From Chara braunii (Eukaryota > Streptophyta > Charophyceae > Charales > Characeae), in the NCBI GenBank assembly GCA_003427395.1, contig BFEA01000148.1, forward strand, positions 345,076 through 383,556: DNA of 38,481 nt, written 5' to 3'. Shown here one piece after another: positions 10,278-19,429 of this stretch; position 1 is the first letter of the stretch; every line of letters starts with the position of its first letter. The position numbers and the translations under genes are program-made. The notes beneath the pieces were generated by a model. It was not told where the DNA came from. It did no database searches and was given only the letters and a program-made list of their open reading frames with translations.

Positions 10278-11418
10278 TTACCTTCTTTGTTGCGATCTGC
10301 TATCAGGCGCCAGGTGGCACCCAGGTAAGTGGGAGGTTCCGCGCGTTGGAAGGAGTCGCGTCTATAGACGTGCGCGATTATTCTCGCGATCTAGACATTG
10401 ACAGCCGCACGCGTACATACTCCCTTGACGATGATGATGTGCACCACTTGAAGAGAAGACGGCAACATTGCTTATGTGGTGCTTTGTTACTGATGTGGCG
10501 ACCAGATACCGACGAGAGCATCATTGGTTGTGGGTTGACATGGCGATGGTAAACGAGAGAGAGAGTGGGTATTGGGACTGTTGACGTGGCGTGTTGCCTA
10601 CGTGGCATGGTGCAGGGGTGCTGATGTGGCATCCTAGGATTGGCAGGGTATTGTCTGATGTGGCACATATTTGTGTCGCGACTTACCTGCTGACGTGGCG
10701 TGCCACACTCCAACGGTACTACTTCGATCTGGCGTGGCATACCCGTGGTGGATGAGTTGGCAGTTTGTGCAATGCTGACGTGGCATCCCTCCCGAAGGCC
10801 TTACTGGCCATTGACGCTGACGTGGTAGACTCTGTGGAGCTGCTCTGTTGGCATTCCAGGGGTGACACGTTGCAGACTTTGTGCGCTGCCGCTGGTGAGA
10901 AGTTGATACTTGCACTTGTGTCCTGGCGGGCGGTACAGCATCACGATTGGTTGTAGTGCCACGCGTCGGCCCTTGTGTCTGGCCGCATTGGTATCTGCAG
11001 ATGGTACAACCGAATAGGAGAGGATGCTGACATATTGGTTGTGTTGTTGTGTCTTGATCACACTGGCCGTGGTTGCGGTACCTGTGCACTCTCGTTAGGA
11101 CGTCATCACACATACATAGGACAGACAACAGAAATTAGAACTAGAAGTAAATTGAAATCTGTGCCTTATTTATTTTTGATTCATTCTTTGTTGCTGTAGG
11201 AGATTAAATCCGGGTGTGGACGCAAATTTTATTATTGTCTTGTAATTCTTTATTGTGCGGCATACACACATTGTGAAAATGTATTTCCCTTGGAACTGCT
11301 TGCATCTCTCCATCCAGACTCGGTTTATTCATCTCTTTCTCTTCCCTGTCTCTCTCACCTTCTTTGCTGAGGACCTGCAGTCAGAACATGTGGCCGAATT
11401 GCAAATAGACGACAACAA
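10278..11418 (+). promoter_or_regulatory. Retrotransposon leader with repeated TGACGTGG-type boxes
   Basis: No gag homology is visible here. Exact TGACGTGG occurs at 10582, 10691, 10776 and 10818. TACGTGGC is at 10599 and TGATGTGGC at 10622 and 10656. The ACGTGG core is the binding site class of plant bZIP factors (G-box/C-box hybrids and UPR-type elements). Whether these act as enhancers or are decayed spacer repeats is not known. Confidence 0.5.
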
Positions 11419-11784
11419 ATGTTGAATCATCTACATCAGTTTATCACGGAGTTTCGTAACTCAGGGGAAGATGCTGAGAAGCACGTGAGCAGCCAATTCG
11501 ATCTGCAGGTTGCAGAACACGAACTTGAGCGGGCTGATACTGCTCCCCAGACGATGGAAACCTGTGTTTGTGTCCAGCAAATGATTAATCAAGGTCAAGG
11601 GGTTCTCGATAAATTCGTATATGATCAACTGATGTCGATAGCCAACAAGAAAGAAGAGAAACAAGGAGAGACAAGCGAACGGAAAGTAGAACCTGAATTG
11701 TATGAAGAGATTATGATGGCAAACATCAAGCAATTGGAAGAAACCTTGAATGGAGAGAAAAGAAAAAAGAATACTGGAGAATGA
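11419..11784 (+). CDS. Small acidic, Glu/Gln-rich ORF of the retrotransposon, function unknown
   Basis: A complete 121-codon frame runs from ATG (11419) to TGA (11782-11784). It lies between the primer-binding site and the recognisable gag, so it is probably the N-terminal part of gag or an extra 5' ORF of the element. The protein is charged and looks helical (ITEFRNSGEDAEKHVS, HELERADT, later KKEEKQGETSERKVEPE and KQLEETLNGEKRKK), which suggests a coiled coil. It lacks a zinc knuckle or any domain I can name. It stops 24 bases before an inverted gag fragment, so its original C-terminus may have been removed by that rearrangement. Confidence 0.5.
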   Translation: MLNHLHQFITEFRNSGEDAEKHVSSQFDLQVAEHELERADTAPQTMETCVCVQQMINQGQGVLDKFVYDQLMSIANKKEEKQGETSERKVEPELYEEIMMANIKQLEETLNGEKRKKNTGE

Positions 11785-11807
11785 AGATAGAGAAAGAACA
11801 GCAAGAT

Positions 11808-12040
11808 TTGCTCCCTTTGGAGTGTGAGATTGCAGAATTGCCTATAGTTGTACTTACCTGACTTTGCATCAGCTACGAGTTGTCCACGAATTGGCTTGGG
11901 CAATCCATGTGAGTAGATGTACAAGATCTGGTTGTCCTGCAAATAAAGCCCAGGTACCTGCAAAAGACGATTCACTTCACGAGACATTGCATCCACAGAA
12001 GACCAGCGTTTGTGGTGAGTTCGTCGACAGGATACCCCTG
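11808..12040 (-). pseudogene. Inverted gag fragment inside the retrotransposon
   Basis: Read on the minus strand, this matches the gag interrupted at 13190/14495. Shared peptide motifs are SREVNRLLQVP, LQDNQILYIYS, RGQLVADAKSGKYNYR and QFCNLTLQ. It runs from the block before the first motif to just beyond CTCCAAA.GGAG. It lacks the 1298-bp transposon and reads GGGCTTTATTTGCAGG where the plus-strand gag has GCGCTTAA, then the insert, then TTAATTTGCAGG. It is therefore a natural empty site. It cannot express Gag from the element's promoter because it is antisense. Confidence 0.9.
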
Positions 12041-12131
12041 ATCGGTATTAGCGGGGTCTATGACCAATACGGGTGTGAGTGTGAGCGCGAGTGGGTTCTG
12101 TGTGGTGTGTGGGAGAGTGTTGGCCATAGCC

Positions 12132-12300
12132 TCTGCTGCTACTCGATGAAGGGTGGGGGACGATGAGAAAGGGAGGCACAGCTACTGGCAGATCTCGGTC
12201 TTTGTGTTAGCCACTGGCGGCCCCAACCCTATACCCTAACCATTAGGGGCAAGGGGCACATGAAATCCCCCCTTCACAGAGAGAGGAAAACTATGCTTGC
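12132..12300 (+). mobile_element. Possible body fragment of the type B SINE
   Basis: CCTCTGCTG, AGGGTGGGGGA and GGGAGGCACAGC.AC.GGC, then CTCGGTC, occur in the same order here and at 37840-37910 within the SINE at 37690. No tRNA-like head is seen. Similarity fades after about 12215. This is a weak call. Confidence 0.4.
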
Positions 12301-12336
12301 AGGGGTCCCCTCTAGATAGTCTTAGGAGTAGGTAAT

Positions 12337-12411
12337 NNNNNNNNNNNNNNNNNNNNNNNNNNNNNNNNNNNNNNNNNNNNNNNNNNNNNNNNNNNNNNNN
12401 NNNNNNNNNNN
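12337..12411. other. Assembly gap (75 N) followed by poly(A)
   Basis: The gap is followed by about 33 A residues and GAA triplets (12412-12460). The missing part lies at or near the start of gag. Confidence 0.99.
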
Positions 12412-12446
<35 letters not shown>

Positions 12447-12459
12447 AGAAGAAGAAGAA

Positions 12460-13189
12460 AGTGGGTGAACAGACTTTGGTTTAACTTTGAGGGAACAAAG
12501 TATGACCCTGCATCTGTTGTGGATAATTTGATGGCTTAGCTCGCACATCTCGAACTGAAGATTGACAGTAACACCACCGCAATTCAGACAATGACTAGAC
12601 TCGTTAAGGGGAAAGACCAGGTGGTGATTCAGGAGGAGGCCAACGGGGAAGAGAAAAAAGAACCTCAGGAGAAGCTCATGAAGGATGCAATGAAGGTCAC
12701 AAAAGTAATGCCGGAGAAAAAAGTTCCAAGAAGGAACCTAAGAAACCGCCAAAGAAGAAGGAAAAGTCCGCCAAGACGGAACCAGCCAAAGAAGTGGAGA
12801 AGCCAAAAAAAAAAGAAACAGTCAAAATGAAGTTGCCATATAACAACAAGAAAGGGGAAAATTTGTTGGTGTGGATAGCGGAGATACAGACGTATTGTGG
12901 CACCACTTTGGTTGACCTTCGAAGCTAGGTAGTCTTCTTTACGTCTTGTTTAGAAGAAGTGGCTAAGGAGTGTGTACTTTCCGAGGCCAACGTTGCTGGC
13001 TTCGAAGACATCGGTAAGTGGCTAAAACCTTGACACGCAAGCAATTTTTCCAAAAGATTAAGGAGAGATTTTTTGACAAGACAACGGTCGATAAGGCATT
13101 CGACGAACTCACCAGGATTAGTTAGAAACGCTGGTCTTCTATGGATGCACTGTCTCGTGAAGTGAATCGTCTTTTGCAGGTACCTGCGC
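12460..13189 (+). pseudogene. gag: gag of the Gypsy element, 5' and central part
   Basis: Gag is the structural protein that packages the element's RNA. The first part reads PASVVDNLMA, stop, LAHLELKIDSNTTAIQ, then a very Lys/Glu-rich linker (12591-12830). A gag core follows: ENLLVWIAEIQTYC, FFQKIKERFFDKTTVD, KAFDELTRI, SMDALSREVNRLLQVP. Frames change several times, and there are stops near 12536, 12927 and 13031. The 1298-bp transposon splits the frame at 13190. The gene resumes at 14496. Confidence 0.85.
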
Positions 13190-13193
13190 TTAA

Positions 13194-14491
13194 ACCACCA
13201 GTACCGACCGGTTGTTGAGGCCCAATCCTTATTTTTGCCCGCGCGCCAAGTGTTGCCGAGCTTGGAGGGGGCGGGAACCGATTTGGGATACTTTCTGGAG
13301 TGGCACTGGTACCGCCCGTCGTTTTCACTCGTGCAGCACCCTGGGCGTGGCGGCCGTGGCCACAAGTGCAGTCAGATACATTCTGGAGAGAGCAGCCATT
13401 TAAAAAAAAAAACAGAAACGAAAAAACGACTATATGATATGATTACCTGGAATTCACATGTAGAAGGCCGCAATTGCAGGGAAGATACACTCTCGACTGT
13501 GCTTCCCGTGCTCTGCCATATGCATTCAGTTTTGGGCAGGCAGTTGAATGCTCCCCGTGAGAAACGGGGAGTCAGCTCAGATACAGCCAAGATCTTTGGT
13601 CTTTTTTTTAGTTGCAAGGGAAAAAGAAGGAGAAAACAGGTGCACTACGTTATTGCCCTACATTCAGGTGTAGCGGGTGATAGTGGAGTCCGATACATGT
13701 TGGAAAGTGCAAGCCCGAGAGTGCATCTGCCTTTATTCCCCAGCTGCCCCAATCCTCTTCCTTTTTTTTTTTCGATGAAAAAAAAAAAAAAAAGATGGAA
13801 ACCGTGATTGCCTTCAGATTCACATGTAGAAGGTCACAATTGCAGGGAAGATACACTCTGGACTGTGCTTCTCGTGCCCTGCCACATCCGTCAGTTTGGG
13901 GCAGACAGTTGAATGCTCCCCGTGAAAAACGGGGAGTCAGCGCATATACAGCCAAGATCTTTGGTCTTTTTTTTAGTTGTAAGAAAACAAAAAGGAGAAA
14001 ACAAGTGCACTACGTGATTGCCCCAGATTCATGTGTAGCGGGCCACAGATGCAGGTAGATACATTCTAAAAGTTGTAATAGTGGAGTGCCCCAGACGTTA
14101 CTTTTGTGGCAGACACTCCAACGATCCCGTTTCTAACGCGGAGTGGCGAAGATACAGCGAGGATTGTTCCTTTTTTTTTTTTTTTTGCGAGACAAAAAAA
14201 CAAATGCAGGAAAACGCTGCAGGCCACAAGTGCGGGAACATACATTCAGAAAGTGTGTGGAGACCAGAAGTCGCTATTCTTTGCTGTTTTCTTTTTCTTC
14301 CTTCATTGCACCCGCGCATGTGGAAACACACGTGATGAACCCGTGCAGATTGCATCCTTGCGTCCTCTTCATTTTCGTTGGGCCCACCCACTCCCTCTGC
14401 CAACCCAGTACCCAGCCTATGCCGAACCCCGAAAGTCGAGGCGCGTTAACGGCCGCGTCGGGTTTTTTTAGCTGGGCGAGGTATTGGTGGT
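13194..14491 (+). mobile_element. 1298-bp TTAA-flanked non-autonomous DNA transposon nested in gag
   Basis: The termini are ACCACCAGTA (13194-13203) and TATTGGTGGT (14482-14491), bounded by TTAA at 13190-13193 and 14492-14495. Joining the flanks with one TTAA gives the same length as the uninterrupted inverted gag fragment at 11808-12040, so a 4-bp TTAA target duplication is directly shown. Termini match the two 150-bp elements at 8142 and 36510, and the right subterminal GCGTTAACGG is shared with the first. I find no transposase. Open frames inside are short and change with the internal repeats, so it needs an enzyme made elsewhere. Confidence 0.93.
13437..14075. repeat. Internal tandem repeats of the 1298-bp transposon
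   Basis: Two units of about 360 bp, near 13437-13710 and 13800-14075, share TTCACATGTAGAAGG, CAATTGCAGGGAAGATACAC, GTTGAATGCTCCCCGTGA, CAGCCAAGATCTTTGGTC and GTGCACTACGT.ATTGCC. A shorter word, GCCACAAGTGC with .GATACATTC, also recurs near 13357, 14043 and 14221. The units are joined by runs of A or T. Confidence 0.85.
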
Positions 14492-14567
14492 TTAATTTGC
14501 AGGACAACCAGATCTTGTACATCTACTCACGTGCATTGCCCGAGCCAATATGTGGACAACTCGTAGC

Positions 14568-15176
14568 TGATGCAAAGTCATGTAAGTACAACTATTGGCA
14601 ATTCTGCAATCTCGCACTCCAAATGGAGAAAATGACGGCACATGTAAAAGGAACTTAACGCGTCAATAGTAAGGAATGGTCTGGTTGGCGGGTACCGTAA
14701 GCGCGTCTTGCCGCTAGGACCACATGCTCGTTGTAAAAAAGTTACCGCGTTATGAGGCCGAATGAGGAGGAGGTGTGAATCACGAAAGGGTGACGTCACT
14801 GCTTCGGTGACCAACAAGGGAGGTACCAGCTCGTGGAGTAGGAAGAGGAGGCAAGACTTCTTTTCTGATGCAAAGTCAGGTAAGTACAACTATAGGCAAT
14901 TCTGCAATTTGACACTCCAAATGGAGCAAATGACGGCGCAAGTAAAAGGAACTTAACGCGTCAATAGTAAGGAATGGTCTGGTTGGCGATTACCGTAAGC
15001 GCGTCTTGCCGTTAGGACCACATGGTCGTTGTCTTTGACGACGGCACAGTAAAAAAGTTATCGCGTTATGAGGCCGAGAGAGGAAGAGGTGTGAGTAAGG
15101 AAATGGTGACGTCACTGCTTCGGTGACCAACAAGGGAGGTACCAGTTTGTGTAGTAGGAAGAGGAGGCAACTCTTC
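14568..15176. repeat. About 300-bp tandem duplication within gag
   Basis: GATGCAAAGTCA.GTAAGTAC begins units near 14568 and 14868. Both run through GGAACTTAACGCGTCAATAG, GCGCGTCTTGCCG and TGACGTCACTGCTTCGGTGA to AGGAAGAGGAGGCAA. Unit two has a small insertion, TCTTTGACGACGGCACAG. Each unit carries the perfect bZIP palindrome TGACGTCA (14791-14798 and 15107-15114). Confidence 0.92.
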
Positions 15177-15277
15177 TTTCCTAAGCACCCCGACATTGTG
15201 GAACAACTCTCCTTTCCTAAGCACCCCGACATTGTGGGACGACTCTCCTTTCCTAAGCACCTCGACATTGTGGTCGG
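15170..15277 (+). repeat. 36-bp tandem repeat, three units, in frame
   Basis: Units at 15170-15205, 15206-15241 and 15242-15277 keep the gag reading frame used by the zinc knuckle. They encode a 12-residue repeat with core FPKHPDIV (third copy FPKHLDIV). Confidence 0.9.
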
Positions 15278-15390
15278 GAAACCTTGGGAAACGATGGGTG
15301 TATCACGGGAAGAGTGACAACAGCGAATGGATAACATGCAGTGCCTTAAATGTGGCACTGCAGGACACATCATAGCATGGTGCCCCCTCA

Positions 15391-15958
15391 TTTGAAACTC
15401 AAAAGGGAGCAGTCGCTAGGAGTAGCATTTGTTCCTGATGAGTTGAGGGGTTCAATTGAAGGTAAGGCGTCGATCACCCCTTTCAACCCCTCAACTCATA
15501 TGGCAAAGGATGACTCTTCTTCGGTCCGTCGTCCAGAACATCCTGACACTGTTTTATGTTCTGCCTTGCTAGAGGATTTCCTTAACGAAGTTAGAAATGA
15601 AATCATAGCTTTAAGAAGTTTGTGGGCTAAGAAAGTGAAGTCTAACGGTGAGTTGATGATTGTACATATCGAAATTATACGTACACGAGTAGGTGTCTTG
15701 TTAGACTTAGGATCGACGAGGTCCTACATCTCAGAGAAGACAATTTATAAGTTGCATATAAAGATAAGGGATTTGTCAAAATCTATCACGTCTATGTTGG
15801 CTGACAAGAGCACGGTCACTGTCTTTTAGTATGTCGATCATATGAAGTGTTATTTTCGAACAAAGGAAGAAAATAAGATCTTGCATAAAATATATTTCCT
15901 AATTAAGGAAAACTTACCCTTTTATATGATTTTGAGCATGGACTGACACAAAAAAGCC
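15391..15958 (+). pseudogene. Retroviral-type aspartic protease region of pol
   Basis: The frame starting inside the knuckle reads FNPSTHMAKDDSS, then HIEIIRTRVGVLLDLGSTRS with YISEKTIYKL. This is the retropepsin flap and active-site region, normally D-S/T-G. Here the catalytic triplet reads D-L-G (Asp at 15704-15706). It then reads YVDHMKCYF and the IKENLPFYMILSMD block typical of Gypsy proteases, interrupted by TAG at 15827-15829 and by TGA where Trp is expected. Protease would cut Gag and Pol; this copy is not functional. Confidence 0.85.
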
Positions 15959-16960
15959 GAGCCATAAGTCAAATTTAAAGAGAAGATTGTCAAACTCAAG
16001 GACGAAAAATTTGAATTTAAAGCAATTAAATTGTATCACAAGTTTGAATTTGACTCGTCATTGTTTTTCTGTTATACGAGTTACCCAACTTTTAGATCGA
16101 TGGTCTTGAAAAAGAAGTTGGATCAAAATGTGATTGTGGTGCTCGTCAAACGAGTATATGAATACTCATCCTACACTCCTAGTGAAAAACCACTTCACGA
16201 ATATAAGGACTTGCAGACTGAGCCAACGGGAATCATGGAGCGTGATATTAAGCACATAATTAAGATTATTCCCGGTAGTAAGATTTTCAAGGGTCTCATC
16301 TATCGTATGTTTCCTAGAAAACTTGAGGAAACTCAAGAGACAACTATGAGAACTAACTGAAAAAAAATGAATTCGCTTCATCTCTTGTCCTTATGGTGTT
16401 CGTGTCTTATCCGTGCCCAGAAAGGAAAGTGAACTTAGACTATGTATTAATTATCGTGGGTTGAATGTCGTCACCGTCAAGAATGCGGAACCACTTTCAC
16501 GCATTGCCGACTTGTTGGACCAATTGCAGGGATGCAGGAACTTTAGTATGATTGATCTCAAATTAGGGTACCACCAGATGAGGTGGCTCCTGAGGATCAA
16601 CACAAGACAACCTTTTGAACCAGGTATGATCACGACGAGTTCGTGGTTATGCATTTCGGATTGACTAATGCTCCTGCTACTTTCCAGAGGTCTATGTATG
16701 AACTGTTTCCTCAATCCCTGGATCAGTTCGTAGTTGTCTATCTTGATGAGATCCAGTATATAGTAAAACAGTGGAGGATCACGAGAAACACCTACGACTG
16801 GTTCTTCATAAGTTGAGCGAAGGCAACTTTAAACTGAATCTTAAAAAGTCTGAGTTTGTTAAGCCTAAAGTGTTATACTTAGGGCATAGAGTAAATGAAG
16901 AGGGACTAAGGCCCGAAGAGGAAACGATAACAACAATTCGTGATTGACCATAACCCAAGA
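15959..16960 (+). pseudogene. Reverse transcriptase region of pol
   Basis: The N-terminal part (16031-16360) carries EYKDLQTEPTG and the P-G-S-K block IIPGSKIFKGLIYRM. The fingers/palm part follows in another frame with RKESELRLCINYRGLN, VKNAEPLSRI and MIDLKLGYHQM. After a further shift it reads [17 protein letters not shown] and the catalytic motif. That motif is YLDE (16739-16750) instead of YLDD, a loss of one metal-binding Asp. A base is missing just after it. Stops and at least four frame changes make it non-functional. The family (Ty3/Gypsy) is clear from these blocks. Confidence 0.92.
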
Positions 16961-17455
16961 CTATTATTGAACTCAAATTTTTTACAGGACTTGCTAGTTA
17001 TTATAGAAATGAACTTTTCATTGATAGTTGTGTCTATAAGAAGACTTCCTAAGAAGGAAAAACTCGGTTGTGGGACAAAGATTGTGAGTCTTCGTTCAAG
17101 ACGCTAAAAAATGTATTGACTCACTACCCTGTCTCAAAGATTGTTAATACTTCTCTTTGTTTCATTGTCACAACGGATGCAAGTCACTGTGAAATTGTGG
17201 TTGTGCTACAGCAAGACGATAGTAAGCGATATAAACCTATTGAGTTTATGTCCAGAAGGCTTCCGTCTGAAAAACTGGTCAGCTCCACTTACAAAAGGGA
17301 ATTGTATGTCTTGGTTGTTGCACTGAACACATGAAAACACTACTTGCTAGGGAGACAATTCACTGTTTTTTTATATCAATCTACCCTAAAGTGGATTAAA
17401 ACCCAACCTAGACTCTCTGGCAAACTCAGTTCACTTTATGAGGCTCGCAAAAAAT
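16961..17455 (+). pseudogene. RNase H region of pol
   Basis: The open segment 17068-17334 reads WDKDCESSFKTLK, then FIVTTDASHCEIVVVLQQ (first catalytic Asp at 17176-17178), YKPIEFMSRRLP and STYKRELYVLVVAL (catalytic Glu). These are typical of the Ty3 RT-connected RNase H, which degrades RNA in the RNA-DNA hybrid. A stop follows. The usual TDH Asp block is replaced by sequence reading LYQSTLKWI, so a catalytic residue is lost. Confidence 0.88.
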
Positions 17456-18430
17456 CGAAATGATAATAGTAAGGTAATGGTAATTGTCCATAAATTCTCA
17501 AAGCATGCAATGTTCATCCCCTTGCCTGCCGAAGCTATAACAAAACTGGTAATCCAAAAGTTTCAAATGTGATGAGTTTCCAATTATGGATTTCTGAAAA
17601 CCATCGTCTTTGATAGGAATGTTCGGTTCACCAGTCTACAGTGACTAAAGTTGATGGAAGTGTATGACACTAGGTTGACCATGTCGTCAGGAAGATACCG
17701 TGAAACGAATGGTCAAATTGAACAGATGAATCGTATGTGTCAGGAACTTTTGCACATGTATGTACGACCCGATCAGATAGATAGTGATAAAAACTTACCT
17801 AAGATTGTTAGTGCATAAATAAGAGTATACATACTGTTACAGGGAGGACGCCAAATGCACTAAACAAAGGATGGAAACCTAAAAGTCTCATTGATGCTTT
17901 AACTCATTACCAGATTCAAAGATCATCCCCAGGAACTCGTGAATTTGTAGTTTTATATAAAGAAAACATCATAAAAGTCAAGAAAAATATACAGAAAGTT
18001 GAGTTGTAGATGATTGAGCAGGCCAACAAGCATTGTCAACCATCGCAGTTTCAAGAAGGTGATATTGTACGAGTGAAGTCTAAAGAGTTTTCCTTGGAGG
18101 AGAATGTGTCTAAAAAATTATTGTTTGTCTATTATGAACTCTGAGAAGTTTTCAAAGAGATTGGGGATGCAGATGAAACTTCGTATGGAATTGATGTAAC
18201 CCCACACCTTAAGACTTATATTGTCTTTCACGCATCTAAACTTTTGCCATATGTAGAGGGATATGAGTTTCCTAACAGACCATTCATGTTCTCACTCTCC
18301 ATGAATGAAGGCTATGAAGTTGAAATTTTTTTGGAACATGGCTACTTATCTACAAGTGGCAGAGGACGATCGTAGAAGCAGTACAAGGTTAAGTTAAAGT
18401 CTTAACCCCCATTTGAAGCTAGATGGCTTA
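17456..18430 (+). pseudogene. Integrase region of pol with internal deletion
   Basis: It begins abruptly at VMVIVHKFSKHAMFIPLPAE. The HHCC zinc domain and the part with the first catalytic Asp are absent, so a deletion joins the end of RNase H to the middle of integrase. The second Asp (17612-17614, in IVFDRNVRFTS) and the Glu (17720-17722, in NGQIEQMNR) remain exactly 35 residues apart, with one TGA between them. The C-terminal domain (GDIVRVKSKEFS-like and FHASKLLPYVEGYEFP-like blocks) decays through many stops and runs to the 3' LTR. Integrase normally inserts the DNA copy; this one cannot. Confidence 0.9.
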
Positions 18431-18434
18431 GTTC

Positions 18435-19425
18435 TGCAATAACCCGTTTGTTATCATTATAAGTTGTTAAAGGACCCCGACCGACAATGACCTAGGTCGC
18501 AACACGTTTAGGCGGGACCCCAATTGTTTGGATTCAAGGCCCCTGCACAAGACAGTTGACTGAAAGTCAATTGTGCACGACCCTCAATCGAAGTCACTGT
18601 GGACCTAGTCAGGCCGCCGGTTAGACACTTGTAATTGTTTGTATGCACATTCAAGCCAAGTGGAAGTTTGCAACTGTATGGGATCCAGGTCGTCAGCCGT
18701 GAGTCAATCTGAGCCACCGTGGGTCGGAGACCTAAGGCAGGTTTACCCGGCCAAATGCTACATAAGACCCAGCCTTCGGAGAGTCAACATTCAGTTTTGC
18801 TATGCTGACTTGACGTTGGTTGGACGTTGGCTGGACATTGGTTTGACGTTGGTTAGTCGTTGGCTGCTCGCTGACACTGTGGACGGCGACGCGAGACTGC
18901 TCCCTGCTTGTTGGCGCCCTTCTCTCTTGGCGGCAACCTCTGCCGACGTGGCGCAAAAACACTCTTTCCTCGACATTTCTGATGTGGCGCATGCCACTCG
19001 GTCTTCATTTCTGATGGGGCATTTGCCACACTGTCTGCATTGCTGAGTTGGACGCGACAAAGAGGGAGATCAAGATTTGTGGATGATTGAGAGAGAACGA
19101 GATACTTACCTGCTATTGATGTCGATATTGTGCGTTACTGAACATCTTCACAAGAAATCTGTGCTACGCGGCACTCTTGATGTGATCAGACCCTGTCAGA
19201 CTATTATTAGACACTGTTGGTTGACGTGGAGGTGAGGGGGAAGCGCGTAGATGGAGAGGGAAATGTTGGGTTGCTATCTCTGTGGTCATTGATGGATCTC
19301 TTTCACTCTCTAATCTGTCTATTCCCCCTCTCCTCTCTTCGTCAATTGGTTACCAAACATTGTATCACAGATCACATTCACGATCATTTAGAGACATTCT
19401 TCAGAACTGAGATTTCGTGTATTTG
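18435..19425 (+). repeat. 3' LTR of the Gypsy element, 3'-truncated
   Basis: It matches 9251-10262 from TGCAATAACCCG to GATTTC.TGTATTTG and then stops, missing roughly the last 38 bases. Compared with the 5' copy it has more A and T, consistent with C-to-T decay. Its internal 11-bp repeat has six units (18810-18875). TGACGTGG occurs at 19222, as at 10019 in the 5' LTR. Confidence 0.92.
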
Positions 19426-19429
19426 ATTT

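Larger units (their letters stand above)
14496..15390 (+). pseudogene. gag: gag of the Gypsy element, C-terminal part with zinc knuckle
   Basis: It resumes at LQDNQILYIYSRALPEPI, then GQLVADAKS and FCNLALQMEKMTAHVKGT. A 300-bp duplication (14568-15176) repeats part of the frame. A region with three 12-residue repeats (core FPKHPDIV, 15170-15277) follows. A complete CCHC zinc knuckle then reads CLKCGTAGHIIAWC (15342-15383). The knuckle binds the element's RNA. A TGA at 15315 interrupts the frame before it, and another TGA follows soon after the knuckle. Protease continues in a frame offset by -1, which could be a gag-pol frameshift arrangement or simple decay. Confidence 0.85.
9251..19425 (+). 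mobile_element. Ty3/Gypsy LTR retrotransposon, degenerate, about 10.2 kb
   Basis: Two long direct repeats (9251-10262 and 18435-19425), both starting TGCAATAACCCG, enclose a primer-binding site, a leader, gag and a pol in the Ty3/Gypsy order of protease, RT, RNase H and integrase. The LTRs agree at roughly four of five positions by eye, so the insertion is old. The coding region carries many stops and frameshifts, an internal integrase deletion, a nested transposon (13194-14491), an inverted gag fragment (11808-12040) and an assembly gap. The 3' LTR lacks its last 38 bases or so, hence no target duplication can be read. It cannot move on its own. Confidence 0.93.

Noticed and set aside
13235-13807. 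Open frame inside the 1298-bp transposon as a transposase
   Set aside because: It has no DDE-type motifs and coincides with the internal tandem repeats and A-runs.
15342-15480. Programmed -1 frameshift between gag and protease
   Set aside because: The frames are offset by -1, but the element has many random frameshifts and stops. I see no slippery heptamer that I would defend.
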